A stretch of 64,000 bases of DNA from Alphaproteobacteria bacterium (GCA_025350465.1 JANXXU010000008.1:186001-250000); one strand, 5' to 3'. Shown: positions 9,148 through 17,261, numbered from the stretch's first letter. Notes: generated by a model from the sequence alone, not told the origin. Translations and numbers: made by a program.

Positions 9148-9816
9148 AGGTCACAGCGCATTGTCCGTGACAACATCAGCGACGACGTCGCCGTAAAAGT
9201 GCGTGACATGATCGTCGACGGGCGCTTGCCGGCCGGTGAGCGCATCAACGAAGTACATCTGTCTGAGCAGCTCGGCGTCAGCCGCACGCCGCTGCGCGAA
9301 GCTCTCGCCAAACTCGCGCAGGAGGGCGCCCTTCGCAGCATTGCGCGCATTGGATACTTCGTGCGCGAGCTGACGCTCGAAGAGTTCGAACAGATCTACG
9401 ACATTCGCCCCTTGCTCGATCCGGAGGCGTTGCGCCTGGCCGGCTTGCCGTCGCGCGAGCGCGTCGAGCACCTGCGCGAGGTCAACGAGAAGATGGGGCA
9501 CACGCGCGACGCAAACGCCATCATCGATCTCGATGATCGGTGGCATTTCGAACTCATCGCCGAGTGCCCCAACCAGGTGCTCATCGATTTGATCAAGCAG
9601 TTCGCGCAGCGCACGCGCCGATACGAAATCGCGCTGATGCGCGAGCAAAAGAACGTGGCGCTTGCGACCGACAACCACAAGGCAATCATGGCGGCGTTGC
9701 GCAGGCGCGACCTTGAAGCAGCATGCACGGCGCTTCGCATCAATCTTCAAACGGGCCGCGAGCCGATCGTCGCCTGGCTCAAAACACGCGAACGTAAGGT
9801 GGGGACCGCGCGATGA
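9142..9816 (+). CDS. GntR-family (FadR/FCD) transcriptional regulator
   Basis: 224-residue regulator with an N-terminal winged helix (residues ~10-75; VSRTPLREALAKLAQEGAL is the recognition part) and a C-terminal FCD ligand-binding all-helical domain (~80-215), typical of sensors of small carboxylic acids. I choose ATG 9142, not the track start at 9055, because the extension reads back through the intergenic dyad. The start lies within a TGTATACA palindrome, indicating autorepression. Its stop overlaps the ATG of the serine hydrolase gene by four bases (ATGA), so the two form an operon and the hydrolase or its product is a likely regulatory target. The ligand is unknown. Confidence 0.9.
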   Translation: MQRSQRIVRDNISDDVAVKVRDMIVDGRLPAGERINEVHLSEQLGVSRTPLREALAKLAQEGALRSIARIGYFVRELTLEEFEQIYDIRPLLDPEALRLAGLPSRERVEHLREVNEKMGHTRDANAIIDLDDRWHFELIAECPNQVLIDLIKQFAQRTRRYEIALMREQKNVALATDNHKAIMAALRRRDLEAACTALRINLQTGREPIVAWLKTRERKVGTAR

Positions 9817-11654
9817 TAGGTTTTGCACGTCTGGCGGGCGCGGCTCTTGCCGCGTCTGTGGTTGCGATCGGCTGTGCCTCTGCGGCGCCTGCACCGGACG
9901 ATCTGACAATCGGCATTTGGGCGACCGAGATGGCGTTCGCACCCGGCTTGCACGGCGACCTTACCATTGCCCACGCGGGAAGCGTCTGGCGTGCGACGCT
10001 TGGCGGTGGCGAGGTGAAATTTGCCGTAGTCGACGCGCAGGTTCGCTTCGCGTTTCCGAACAATGGCGGGGAATTTCGCGGTGCGTTGACCGACAATGGA
10101 CACGCCATCACAGGCTTCTGGCTGCAACCGGCCGGCGGCACATCCGATCCCCGCGATCCGGGCGGCTCCGGCCAAGCCTTCGCCTCACCGCTCACGCTGC
10201 AAAGCGCTGGGCCGGATTCCTGGCATGGCACGATCACGCCGCTCGAAGATCGCTTCACGCTTTATCTGAAGATCTATCGCAATGCTGACGGCATGTTGGT
10301 CGGCGCGTTCCGCAATCCTGACTTCAACTCGAACGGCAATGCGACGCTCTTTCGCGTGACGCGGACGGGTGACACGCTGCAGTTCGCTGCCCCCATCGAT
10401 CAGCCGACGCCGCAGATCACTCAGAGCGCGACGCTTCTCCATTCGCCCGAGCGGATACAAATCCGATGGCCGCGTCCGGGCCGCACGTTCGCCCTGACCC
10501 GCCGTTCGCCGACGGAAGCAGCGGCGTTTTTTCCGCGCCCACCTGGCGAGCCGAAATACGCCTATCGTCAGCCAGCGTCGGCGAATGACGGGTGGGACAC
10601 GGCCCGCGCCGGCGATGTGGGCATGGATGAAACGACTATAGCACGGCTGGTGCAGCGCTTGATCGATTCAGATCCGGCCGTGCGGCGTCCTGCGCTTATC
10701 CACTCGCTCTTGGTCGCGCATCACGGCAAGCTGGTGCTCGAAGAATATTTCTTTGGCTTCGATCGGGATCGGCCGCACGATTTGCGCTCGGCCGGCAAGA
10801 CGTTTGCTTCGGTCATGTTGGGGGCGGCGATGCTGCAGCATTTGAAGATCGCACCCGAGACGAAGGCTTATGAGCTGCTGGCCGGCATGGGTCGCTTCGC
10901 CAACTCCGATCCGCGCAAGGCTAAGATTACATTGGCCCACCTCATGACACACACGTCGGGCCTTGCCTGCGACGACAACGATGACAACTCGCCGGGCAAC
11001 GAGGACACGACGCAAAGTCAGACGCGTCAGCCCGATTGGTGGAAATACACGCTCGACCTACCCGTGGCGCACGACCCGGGCAGCCGCTACGCCTATTGTT
11101 CGGCGGGGATGAACCTGATGGGCGCGGCCTTGAAGACCGCGACAGGCGCTTGGTTGCCGGAATTCTTCGAGCGCACGATCGCCCGCCCGCTGCAATTCGG
11201 CCCTTACTATTGGAATTTGATGCCGACGCGAGAAGGTTATCTGGGCGGCGGCGCTTACCTGCGGCCGCGCGATTTCTTGAAGCTCGGCCAAGTCTTTCTG
11301 GATCATGGCCTGTGGCACCGTCAACGCATCGTCGATGCATCATGGATCGACCAGTCGACCGCGTCGCGCGTCGCAGTCACACCTGAGACCACTGGCCTCG
11401 CGCCAGATCAGTTCTCCAACGTCTACCTCAAGGCGGAGGACGGATATGCCTGGCACCTCTCCGAACTTCACGTCGGCGAGCGCATTTTTCGCGACTACGC
11501 GGCAAGCGGCAACGGAGGCCAACTCCTGATCGTTGTGCCGGATCTCGATTTGACGGTCGTCTTCACCGCCGGCAACTATGGGCAAGGCGGGATCTGGACC
11601 CGCTTCCGCAGCGAAGTCGTGCCGCAGGAAATCATTCCGGCGATCCGGAAGTAA
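9813..11654 (+). CDS. Secreted serine hydrolase, beta-lactamase (class C-like) family
   Basis: 613-residue exported enzyme with an N-terminal signal peptide (LAGAALAASVVAIGCASAAP). Residues ~30-230 form an extra beta-rich domain; the C-terminal ~380 residues are a beta-lactamase/penicillin-binding-protein-like fold. The nucleophile is in RSAGKTFASVM (SxxK), followed by the helix text ITLAHLMTHTSGL and the second motif YCSAGMN (YxS/N type). The family covers esterases, DD-peptidases and aminohydrolases, so the substrate cannot be read from sequence. It overlaps the GntR gene stop by four bases and is translationally coupled to it. The unusual N-terminal domain has no family name that I recognise. 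Confidence 0.87.
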   Translation: MIGFARLAGAALAASVVAIGCASAAPAPDDLTIGIWATEMAFAPGLHGDLTIAHAGSVWRATLGGGEVKFAVVDAQVRFAFPNNGGEFRGALTDNGHAITGFWLQPAGGTSDPRDPGGSGQAFASPLTLQSAGPDSWHGTITPLEDRFTLYLKIYRNADGMLVGAFRNPDFNSNGNATLFRVTRTGDTLQFAAPIDQPTPQITQSATLLHSPERIQIRWPRPGRTFALTRRSPTEAAAFFPRPPGEPKYAYRQPASANDGWDTARAGDVGMDETTIARLVQRLIDSDPAVRRPALIHSLLVAHHGKLVLEEYFFGFDRDRPHDLRSAGKTFASVMLGAAMLQHLKIAPETKAYELLAGMGRFANSDPRKAKITLAHLMTHTSGLACDDNDDNSPGNEDTTQSQTRQPDWWKYTLDLPVAHDPGSRYAYCSAGMNLMGAALKTATGAWLPEFFERTIARPLQFGPYYWNLMPTREGYLGGGAYLRPRDFLKLGQVFLDHGLWHRQRIVDASWIDQSTASRVAVTPETTGLAPDQFSNVYLKAEDGYAWHLSELHVGERIFRDYAASGNGGQLLIVVPDLDLTVVFTAGNYGQGGIWTRFRSEVVPQEIIPAIRK

Positions 11655-11891
11655 ACGACCGTGTTGTACGCGCCGTGACTTGCGAGGATACGAATTCATC
11701 GGCTCCCAAGAGTTTAGGACGAGCTGACACGAATGGTGCGGGCTTGCTTTGTCAAGCGATGAAACCGCCTGGCATCGGGCGGTGAAAATCGAATATCGGA
11801 ATTACGGAGCAGGAACCGGAGTGCTCCGGGTAATCCCAGGCGATATCTCCCTCCGACGCTGCCGACATCGGCACGCGCTGAGGAGATCGCA

Positions 11892-12656
11892 ATGAGAGTG
11901 CTGGTTGACAAGGTCGCCATAGTCACGGGAGCGAGTTCCGGAATTGGGCACGCGACATCAATGCTCTTTGCGAAGGAAGGCGCCAAGATCGTCGTCGCGG
12001 CGCGGCGCAAGGCCGCGCTGGACGCTCTCGTTGAAGAGAGCGCACGGGCGGGCGGCTGCGCAGTCGCTTTGGCGGGCGATGTCAAAGACGAGAATTTCGC
12101 GAGAGCGTTGGTTGAAGAAGCGGTGGGCCGGTTCGGCGGCCTCGATGTAGCATTCAACAACGCCGGCACACTCGGCGAGATGGGGGCGACACCAGGCGTT
12201 TCGCTCGCAGGATGGGTAAACACAATCGAGACGAATCTAACCAGCGCCTTTCTTGGCGCGAAGTATCAAATCCCCGCCATGCTTCGGCGAGGTGGCGGCT
12301 CGTTGATTTTCACGTCGACGTTCGTCGGCTACACCGCCGGCATGCCGGGGGTGGCAGCATATGCGGCTAGCAAAGCCGGATTGATTGGCCTCACTCAGGC
12401 GCTTGCGGTGGAGTACGGCCCGCAAGGCATTCGCGTGAACGCGATATTGCCGGGCGGCACCGATACGCCAATGGGAAGAGAAATGAGCGCGACGCCCGAG
12501 GCGCTGGCGTTCGTCAAGGGCCTTCATGCACTCAAGCGCATAGCGACACCGGCGGAACAGGCCAAATCCGTTCTCTATCTCGCTTCGGATGCCTCAAGCT
12601 TCACCACCGGCACGGCGCTCCTTGTTGACGGTGGAGTCTCCGTCAATCGAACCTGA
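11892..12656 (+). CDS. SDR-family oxidoreductase
   Basis: Short-chain dehydrogenase/reductase of 254 residues, presumably using NAD(P)H. The cofactor motif TGASSGIG lies at residues ~13-20, NNAG near 91, and the catalytic YAASKAG tyrosine-lysine pair in the second half, followed by the PGGTDTPM loop. The end (LLVDGGVSVNRT) is typical of classical SDRs. Substrate unknown. The start is supported by GAGGAGATCGCA just before ATG 11892. It seems to stand alone: the hydrolase upstream ends 237 bases earlier and that gap has a small hairpin (ACCGCC/GGGCGGT) but no gene. Confidence 0.93.
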   Translation: MRVLVDKVAIVTGASSGIGHATSMLFAKEGAKIVVAARRKAALDALVEESARAGGCAVALAGDVKDENFARALVEEAVGRFGGLDVAFNNAGTLGEMGATPGVSLAGWVNTIETNLTSAFLGAKYQIPAMLRRGGGSLIFTSTFVGYTAGMPGVAAYAASKAGLIGLTQALAVEYGPQGIRVNAILPGGTDTPMGREMSATPEALAFVKGLHALKRIATPAEQAKSVLYLASDASSFTTGTALLVDGGVSVNRT

Positions 12657-12750
12657 ACGATCGTCCTCGTCTCCCGCGAACGCTCTTACTTGGCTGCGAC
12701 CAAGATGTCGGCGTCGGCGAACGCCCGTCTCAGCGCACGCGCCGTCGCGA

Positions 12751-12780
12751 GCGAAACATTTTGTCAAACTGTGTCGTCGC
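12751..12780. promoter_or_regulatory. Dyad operator candidate, copy B
   Basis: Second copy of the 30-base element at 9035-9064 with three differences. The core TTTGTCAAA and the outer arms CGAAACA/TGTGTCG are kept. It lies about 110 bases upstream of the EF-hand gene start, in an otherwise gene-free 234-base gap. Shared sites in front of the two-component operon and this gene suggest a common regulator. Confidence 0.55.
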
Positions 12781-12890
12781 GCCATGCCGGCACAGTTTGG
12801 CGCAAACGCTCCGTCTACGGACAAACGGTGGCGATATCCGTCGGTCACGGTCTCGCCTGTCCTGACCCAGGACCTTGATGGAGAGATCGG

Positions 12891-13400
12891 ATGAATAGAC
12901 CTTTGCTCGTGATGACGACAGGCGCCGTCCTTGCCGTCGTTTCGTTGCTGAGTATCGGCGCCGCGCGCGCCCATGAACGCTGCGTTTGCAGTTCGATGGA
13001 GGGCTTGCCGCCGCTGCCCTCCGTCGCGCCAATGCCACCGCTGCCGCCCGTGGCGCCTTTGCCGCCGGACGTGGGGCGTCGCCACGTGCACGTTCAAAGA
13101 GAGATCATCGTCATCGGCCCCGGCGTCCGGCGCGTGCGTCACCTCCGTCGTGTCGTTCGCGTTAGAGAGGAAGATGACGGCGACGGCAAGATGACGCGCG
13201 ATGAATTCATCAGGCGGGCCGAACGCGCCTTTGACGAGCACGATCGAAATAATGACGGCGTGCTCGACGAAGACGAGCGCGACGAGATGACGGATCCGTC
13301 AGAAGCGCCGGAAGCTTTGGAGGCGCCGGAACCGCCCGAACCCGGCGAAGCGCCCGAAGCCCCCGAAGCGCCGCGCGCACGTCACGCGCCGCACGGCTAA
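12891..13400 (+). CDS. Exported EF-hand protein with proline/acidic repeats
   Basis: 169-residue protein with an N-terminal signal peptide (to about residue 27, GAARA). A proline-rich segment follows (PPLPSVAPMPPLPPVAPLPP), then basic residues, a degenerate EF loop near 94-105 (DDGDGKMTRDEF) and a canonical calcium-binding loop at 118-129 (DRNNDGVLDEDE). The tail is built of EAPE/EPPEP repeats. It is probably periplasmic and binds calcium or another divalent cation. It carries the same dyad upstream as the two-component operon at 6750-9007, whose kinase has a similar proline/alanine-rich sensor segment, so it may be a regulon member or a co-sensor. No reaction is assigned. Confidence 0.82.
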   Translation: MNRPLLVMTTGAVLAVVSLLSIGAARAHERCVCSSMEGLPPLPSVAPMPPLPPVAPLPPDVGRRHVHVQREIIVIGPGVRRVRHLRRVVRVREEDDGDGKMTRDEFIRRAERAFDEHDRNNDGVLDEDERDEMTDPSEAPEALEAPEPPEPGEAPEAPEAPRARHAPHG

Positions 13401-13445
13401 GGTCGTGGAATGACGGGGCCGCTCCGCACGGGTGCGGCCTCTATT

Positions 13446-14393
13446 CTAATTTCCCGACGTGTGGTTGAGACGGTCATCGCCGTTCGGCGGCGGCGGCCCG
13501 GGCGGCGCCGTGGGGTCCGCATCATGATCGTTGGGCTGCTCGGTCTTCGGCTTTGGCCGGGTAAAATTTTGCGAACTCGGTATGTCCTGGGGTTTTACAA
13601 TGATCGGCGAACTGATGCCCTGCGCGACCATCGTGTCGAGTATGCCCTGATCGATCAGATAGGCTTGCGTCAAATCCGCATTCGCGCCTTTGAGGTCGCC
13701 GGTGTACGTCTTCGCGCAAGCCCGCCCGAAATAGGCTTCCGGGTTCGACGGCGCGGTACCGAGTACTTGGTCGTAATCGGCCTGCGCCTCGGCCCAGCGT
13801 TGCAGCCGAACATAAGCGTGCCCGCGCTGCAGCCGGGCAGTGACATCGCGGGTGCCGATGGTGATCGCTTGAGTGAGATCGGCGACCGCACGGTCGTTGT
13901 TGCCCTTCATGCCAAAGGCCGTGCCGCGCCCGGTCAGCGCCGCGGCATCTCGCGGCGCTGTCATCAGCACTTGGCTATAGTCGGCGATGGCGCCCGCGAA
14001 GTTCTTGGAGGCGCGGTAGGCAACGGCGCGATTGTTGAGCGCTTCGATATATTGCGGTCTGATCTGAAGTGCCTCGCCGTAATCGTTGATCGCAGATGAG
14101 AGATCGCCCTTCGAGAAATAGGCGTTGGCGCGATTGTAATAGGCCGTCGCGCGAAGATCGCGGTCGCGCCGCATGGTGATCAGCGCGGTGCAGCCGCGAA
14201 TTTGTTGGTCGTCGGTAATTGGAAAACCGCCGGTGCACCACCGGCTCGGGTCCATCGGCGCCTCCGGTTCGACTCTCGGCAGTGTGCCGGACTGGGAGTG
14301 ATGACGATAATGATGCCGGCTGTGCGCGGCGCCGGCGCCGCCGATCGCCACTGCGATAGCGATGCCCAGCAACACGACCTGCAACCCGCGCAT
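13446..14393 (-). CDS. Exported tetratricopeptide-repeat protein
   Basis: 315-residue protein with a signal peptide (VVLLGIAIAVAIGGAGAAHS), a histidine-rich stretch (HSRHHYRHHSQ) and then at least five TPR units (YNRANAYFSKGDLSSAINDY, ALNNRAVAYRASKNFAGAI and others). The C terminus is rich in proline and aspartate. Start: the track begins 17 codons earlier, but ATG 14393 is preceded by GGGAGGGA and begins the signal peptide. TPR proteins of this class act as periplasmic scaffolds; the partner is unknown. Two related exported TPR proteins are encoded at 34020-35099 and 44625-45812. Confidence 0.85.
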   Translation of the reverse strand: MRGLQVVLLGIAIAVAIGGAGAAHSRHHYRHHSQSGTLPRVEPEAPMDPSRWCTGGFPITDDQQIRGCTALITMRRDRDLRATAYYNRANAYFSKGDLSSAINDYGEALQIRPQYIEALNNRAVAYRASKNFAGAIADYSQVLMTAPRDAAALTGRGTAFGMKGNNDRAVADLTQAITIGTRDVTARLQRGHAYVRLQRWAEAQADYDQVLGTAPSNPEAYFGRACAKTYTGDLKGANADLTQAYLIDQGILDTMVAQGISSPIIVKPQDIPSSQNFTRPKPKTEQPNDHDADPTAPPGPPPPNGDDRLNHTSGN

Positions 14394-14534
14394 GAATCCC
14401 TCCCAACAACGCTCGATTCCCTCAAGTTGCGGCCGCAGCGTCAAGGGGAGTTTCGAGACGACATTCGGTTAATGGCCGCCGGAAACAGCGAAAGGCCGAA
14501 TTCCCGCCTGAACGGACTTGCCCACCGGGCCGGT

Positions 14535-14834
14535 TTAGGCCGTCGGGCATGACAGTTTTTGCAAAACGGCGGACAGCCACGCGATCGGATCGTCCGTGCC
14601 CGCGAAATGGCGATTGGCAAACTTGGAAATCACCACACCTGCAAATTCGCGACGCTGGCGTAGGTCTTTGAATTCGCGCAATCCGCCTTGCACCAACTGT
14701 GTGACATGGGGCGAAGGCGAGAAACTGCGGCGGACGATCTCGTCAAGATCGAATTCTCCGGCATCGGCGTGGGCTGCGAACGCGCTTAGGATTTGAAACA
14801 GGTTCGGAAATTTCTCCGCCGCATCGCGAATCAT
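14535..14834 (-). CDS. Candidate immunity protein for adjacent RNase A-like toxin
   Basis: 99-residue acidic helical protein starting MIRDAAEKFPNLFQ. No signal peptide, so it is probably cytoplasmic. It begins five bases after the stop of the RNase A-like gene, the spacing and order usual for toxin-immunity pairs. The FPNLFQILSAF start recalls small CDI-type immunity proteins, but this similarity is weak. The ORF track starts 62 codons earlier, inside the toxin gene in another frame; ATG 14834 is the sensible start. The immunity role is inferred from position and size. If the neighbour is not a toxin, this is simply a small hypothetical protein. Confidence 0.62.
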   Translation of the reverse strand: MIRDAAEKFPNLFQILSAFAAHADAGEFDLDEIVRRSFSPSPHVTQLVQGGLREFKDLRQRREFAGVVISKFANRHFAGTDDPIAWLSAVLQKLSCPTA

Positions 14835-14839
14835 GGCGT

Positions 14840-15373
14840 TCAGCTTTCGGGATAGGAGGTGAGGATGAAATAGTTCCCGTTGTCCGTCTTGCGAAGGACG
14901 ACGATTGCGCTCGTTCGATCGGACGCCTCCCCATCGCCGCGCTGCATTCCGCGGCCGATGACGTCGCTGCCGCGATAATGCAGCGTCAAAGTGTTGCCGG
15001 GTGCCGCGCTCGCGAGCCATTCCTCAATACGCGCCGCGTTCTGCATTATCGCGACCGATACAACATGTTGCGCTGCGGTCTGATCCGTATATGTGCTCGC
15101 GGCTGAAATGTTTGGCTCGCGTATCAGGCGTTCACGAAGATCAGCGTCGCTGTGCCCGACATGTTTGCGCAGCGTGTGCCCGCCCATGCTCTCGCTGCGC
15201 TCGAGATCGGATGAATCGTTTGCCGCGCTCGCCGGCTCCGCTTCCGCGCTCGCCGTCGTCCCTTCGGAAGGCGCCTGCATATGCGTCGGTCCCGCCGAAC
15301 GCTGCCAGACGGCGATTGCTGCGGCAATCAGAAGCAAGGCAGCGATGACGGTTTGGCGCATTCTGGGGGCCAT
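14840..15373 (-). CDS. Exported RNase A-like domain protein, candidate toxin
   Basis: 177-residue protein with an N-terminal hydrophobic segment (residues 8-24), an Ala/Glu/Ser linker to about 62, and a C-terminal domain (63-177) resembling the bacterial CdiA-CT RNase A fold: GGHTLRKHVG, SAASTYTDQTAAQ, YRGSDVIGRGMQRGD, VVLRKTDNGNYFILTSYP. The spacing of His71, Arg82, Thr172 and Tyr174 equals that of the His, Arg, Thr and Tyr reported, as I recall, for the Yersinia kristensenii CDI toxin. Most relatives are C-terminal tips of very large proteins; this one is a small stand-alone protein. ATG 15373 is chosen for its GAGGA site; the track ORF begins 63 codons earlier. The immunity candidate follows after five bases. 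It could instead be an exported RNase with a nutritional role. Confidence 0.75.
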   Translation of the reverse strand: MAPRMRQTVIAALLLIAAAIAVWQRSAGPTHMQAPSEGTTASAEAEPASAANDSSDLERSESMGGHTLRKHVGHSDADLRERLIREPNISAASTYTDQTAAQHVVSVAIMQNAARIEEWLASAAPGNTLTLHYRGSDVIGRGMQRGDGEASDRTSAIVVLRKTDNGNYFILTSYPES

Positions 15374-15509
15374 CGAAATCCTCGCGTCGTGGGCGTTCCT
15401 CATAACATCAATGGTCGGCCCTCGGACACGTGTGTGATTGCTGCACTTGCGCGCAATAGAGGCGCACGGGAAAATCGCCGCCATGCCCGGACGCGTACGC
15501 CCTTCGCGC

Positions 15510-15818
15510 GAGCGGGTGAGGGGCTTACTTCGGGACTTGCGTTGCAGCTCAGATCGCCTCAAGCACGCCTTCCAAATTCGTCAGCACCTCTCGATTCATA
15601 AACTGTGTTGGTCGCCGTCAACCTCGATGGCAAGTTTCTGTTCGAAACAAACAAAGTCGACGATGTATCGGCCGAGCGGCACTTGCCTTCGGAATTTGTA
15701 AGGGTGAAAGCGCCGCGCTCGCAGCGCGTACCACAATGTCCGCTCTGCGTCGGTTTGACTGCGGCGCAAAGCTCTTGCGCGTTCGGTTGACATCGAGTCA
15801 GCGTCCCCTCACCCGCTC
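15510..15818. repeat. Inverted repeat flanking a decayed DUF559 gene
   Basis: A 14-base sequence gagcgggtgagggg at 15510-15523 is repeated in perfect inverse at 15805-15818 (cccctcacccgctc). Between them lies only the broken DUF559 gene. The right arm is the beginning of a longer repeat array. The arrangement suggests that the gene and its flanks moved or decayed together. Confidence 0.6.
15549..15793 (-). pseudogene. DUF559 endonuclease-like gene, internally deleted
   Basis: The N-terminal part is intact: RRSQTDAERTLWYALRARRF, the FRRQVPLGRYIVDFVC block and EVDGDQH, all typical of DUF559 proteins with a restriction-endonuclease-like fold related to very short patch repair enzymes. After DGDQHS the frame ends. 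In another frame the sequence continues at once with NREVLTNLEGVLEAI and a stop, the usual family C terminus. Roughly 40 codons between are missing, so this is an internal deletion with frameshift. The intact family protein is about 110-120 residues. It sits inside a 14-bp inverted repeat. Confidence 0.82.
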
Positions 15819-15998
15819 AACTCGGACTGCGCCCTCGTCTCGCGTCCTCTCCCACAAGGGGAGAGGCGATTCTCCGCAGTTCTGAAAAGCACGAGCCCGC
15901 GCATCCTTCAGGAAAATGACACGGCGACGGTGATGCGCACAGCGCTCCCTCTCCCCTTGCGGGAGAGGAGTCGAGCGAAGCAAGACGGTGAGGGGACC
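15805..15998. repeat. Palindromic intergenic repeat array
   Basis: Contains hairpins cctctcccacaaggggagag (from about 15847) and ctctccccttgcgggagagg (from about 15949), flanked by cccctcacccgctc and the inverse ggtgagggga. In translation it gives the familiar spurious PLPLWERTRDEG peptides that litter proteobacterial genomes. It fills the gap between the DUF559 relict and the amidohydrolase gene. No gene is present in it. Confidence 0.75.
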
Positions 15999-16022
15999 CC
16001 CTCTGCGATCGGCGCCACGTTT

Positions 16023-17261
16023 TCACAGCGTATTCTTATGCCACGCCCCGCCCTTCATGATGGCCGAAAGACGCGCGCCTTGGTCTTGGAATAACCCAAG
16101 GTCTTTCAGAGGATTGCCGTCGATAACGATGAGATCGGCAAACGCGCCTGGTTCGACGACACCGAGCTTGCCTTCGCGCCGCACGATCTGCGCGCCAACC
16201 AATGTCGCCTGGCGAATGATTTCGATCGGCGAGAGCACTTCGGAGCGGAACAGAAACTCGCGCGACTGATGCACCTGAAGCTTGCCGAGCAAGTCGGAGC
16301 CGAAGCCGACCGGCACTCCGGCGCGCTTGCAAATTTCGAGCGAGCGCAACCCACCCTCGATGACGAGATCGTTCTTCTCCAGCTGCGACGCGCTCAAGCC
16401 CAGCGTCGCGCCGTGATCCCTCATCATGTAATAGGTGACGAGATTGGCGACCATGAACGCCTTGCGCTCCGCCATGAGCTTCGCGGTTGGCGCGTCGATC
16501 AGATTGCCGTGCTCGATTGTGCGAACGCCATGAGTAACGCCGCGCGTGATCGCCTCGGGCGTATAGGCGTGGGCGAGCACATAGCGCCCGAAGGCATGCG
16601 CCTCTTCGACGGCTGCCGTGATTTCTCCGATGGAGAATTGCAAACTGTCGAGCGGATCCCATGGGCTGGCGACGCCGCCCGACAGCATGATCTTGATCTG
16701 ATCGGCGCCCTGGCGCATTTGCTCGCGCACCGCTTGGCGCATCTGATCGGCGCCGTCGGCAATGCCCGTGATGAACGAGAGGGCGTCGCAGCAGTGACAC
16801 GCCGTCTCGCCGAACTGCGTACGCCGGCGCGAGTCCGTGTGGCCGCCCGTCGGTCCGATCGCGCGCCCCGAGATAAAGAGGCGAGGGCCCGCCAGTGTTC
16901 CGTTCTCGACCGCTTCCTTGATGCCCCAATCGGCGCCGCCCGTATCGCGAACCGTGGTGAAGCCGCGATCGAGCATTTGGCGCATCAACACGGAGGCCTT
17001 GGCGGCAAGCAGCGTGAGCGGCAGCGACTCCAGACGCGCGATCCCGACCTCGACCAAGAACACATGCGCGTGACAGTCGATCAGCCCCGGCATCAATGTC
17101 TTGCCGCCGCAATCGATCGCCGCTGCATTTGCGGTTTTGATTGGCCGTGCCGAGACCTCGCGGATCGTCTCGCCCTCGACCAGCACCTCGTGACCGCCCC
17201 GTATGTCGTCAAAACGTGGATCGAGCAATTGCAGATTGCGGAAGACGAATTGTTGAGCCAT
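16023..17261 (-). CDS. Metal-dependent amidohydrolase
   Basis: 412-residue amidohydrolase-superfamily enzyme with a TIM-barrel metal site: HxH at residues 64-66 (IDCHAHVF), the probable metal-bridging lysine in QIKIMLSGG, histidines in AHAYTPEA and TIEHGN, and the final aspartate in GFGSDLLG. The sequence is of the type grouped with imidazolonepropionase-like and Xaa-Pro/Xaa-Arg dipeptidases, but substrate cannot be read. No signal peptide, so it is cytoplasmic. I prefer ATG 17261, preceded by AAAGGGG, over the GTG two codons upstream. It stands alone, with the repeat array downstream and the DUF3574 gene some 80 bases upstream on the same strand. Confidence 0.9.
   Translation of the reverse strand: MAQQFVFRNLQLLDPRFDDIRGGHEVLVEGETIREVSARPIKTANAAAIDCGGKTLMPGLIDCHAHVFLVEVGIARLESLPLTLLAAKASVLMRQMLDRGFTTVRDTGGADWGIKEAVENGTLAGPRLFISGRAIGPTGGHTDSRRRTQFGETACHCCDALSFITGIADGADQMRQAVREQMRQGADQIKIMLSGGVASPWDPLDSLQFSIGEITAAVEEAHAFGRYVLAHAYTPEAITRGVTHGVRTIEHGNLIDAPTAKLMAERKAFMVANLVTYYMMRDHGATLGLSASQLEKNDLVIEGGLRSLEICKRAGVPVGFGSDLLGKLQVHQSREFLFRSEVLSPIEIIRQATLVGAQIVRREGKLGVVEPGAFADLIVIDGNPLKDLGLFQDQGARLSAIMKGGAWHKNTL

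Noticed and set aside
14535-15020. 161-codon version of the immunity candidate
   Set aside because: The extra 62 N-terminal codons lie inside the toxin gene in another frame and are basic, motif-free sequence.
16036-17112. Long ORF of 358 codons inside the amidohydrolase gene
   Set aside because: Same strand but other frame; composition is arginine-rich shadow sequence with no motif, whereas the 412-residue frame carries the full amidohydrolase motifs.
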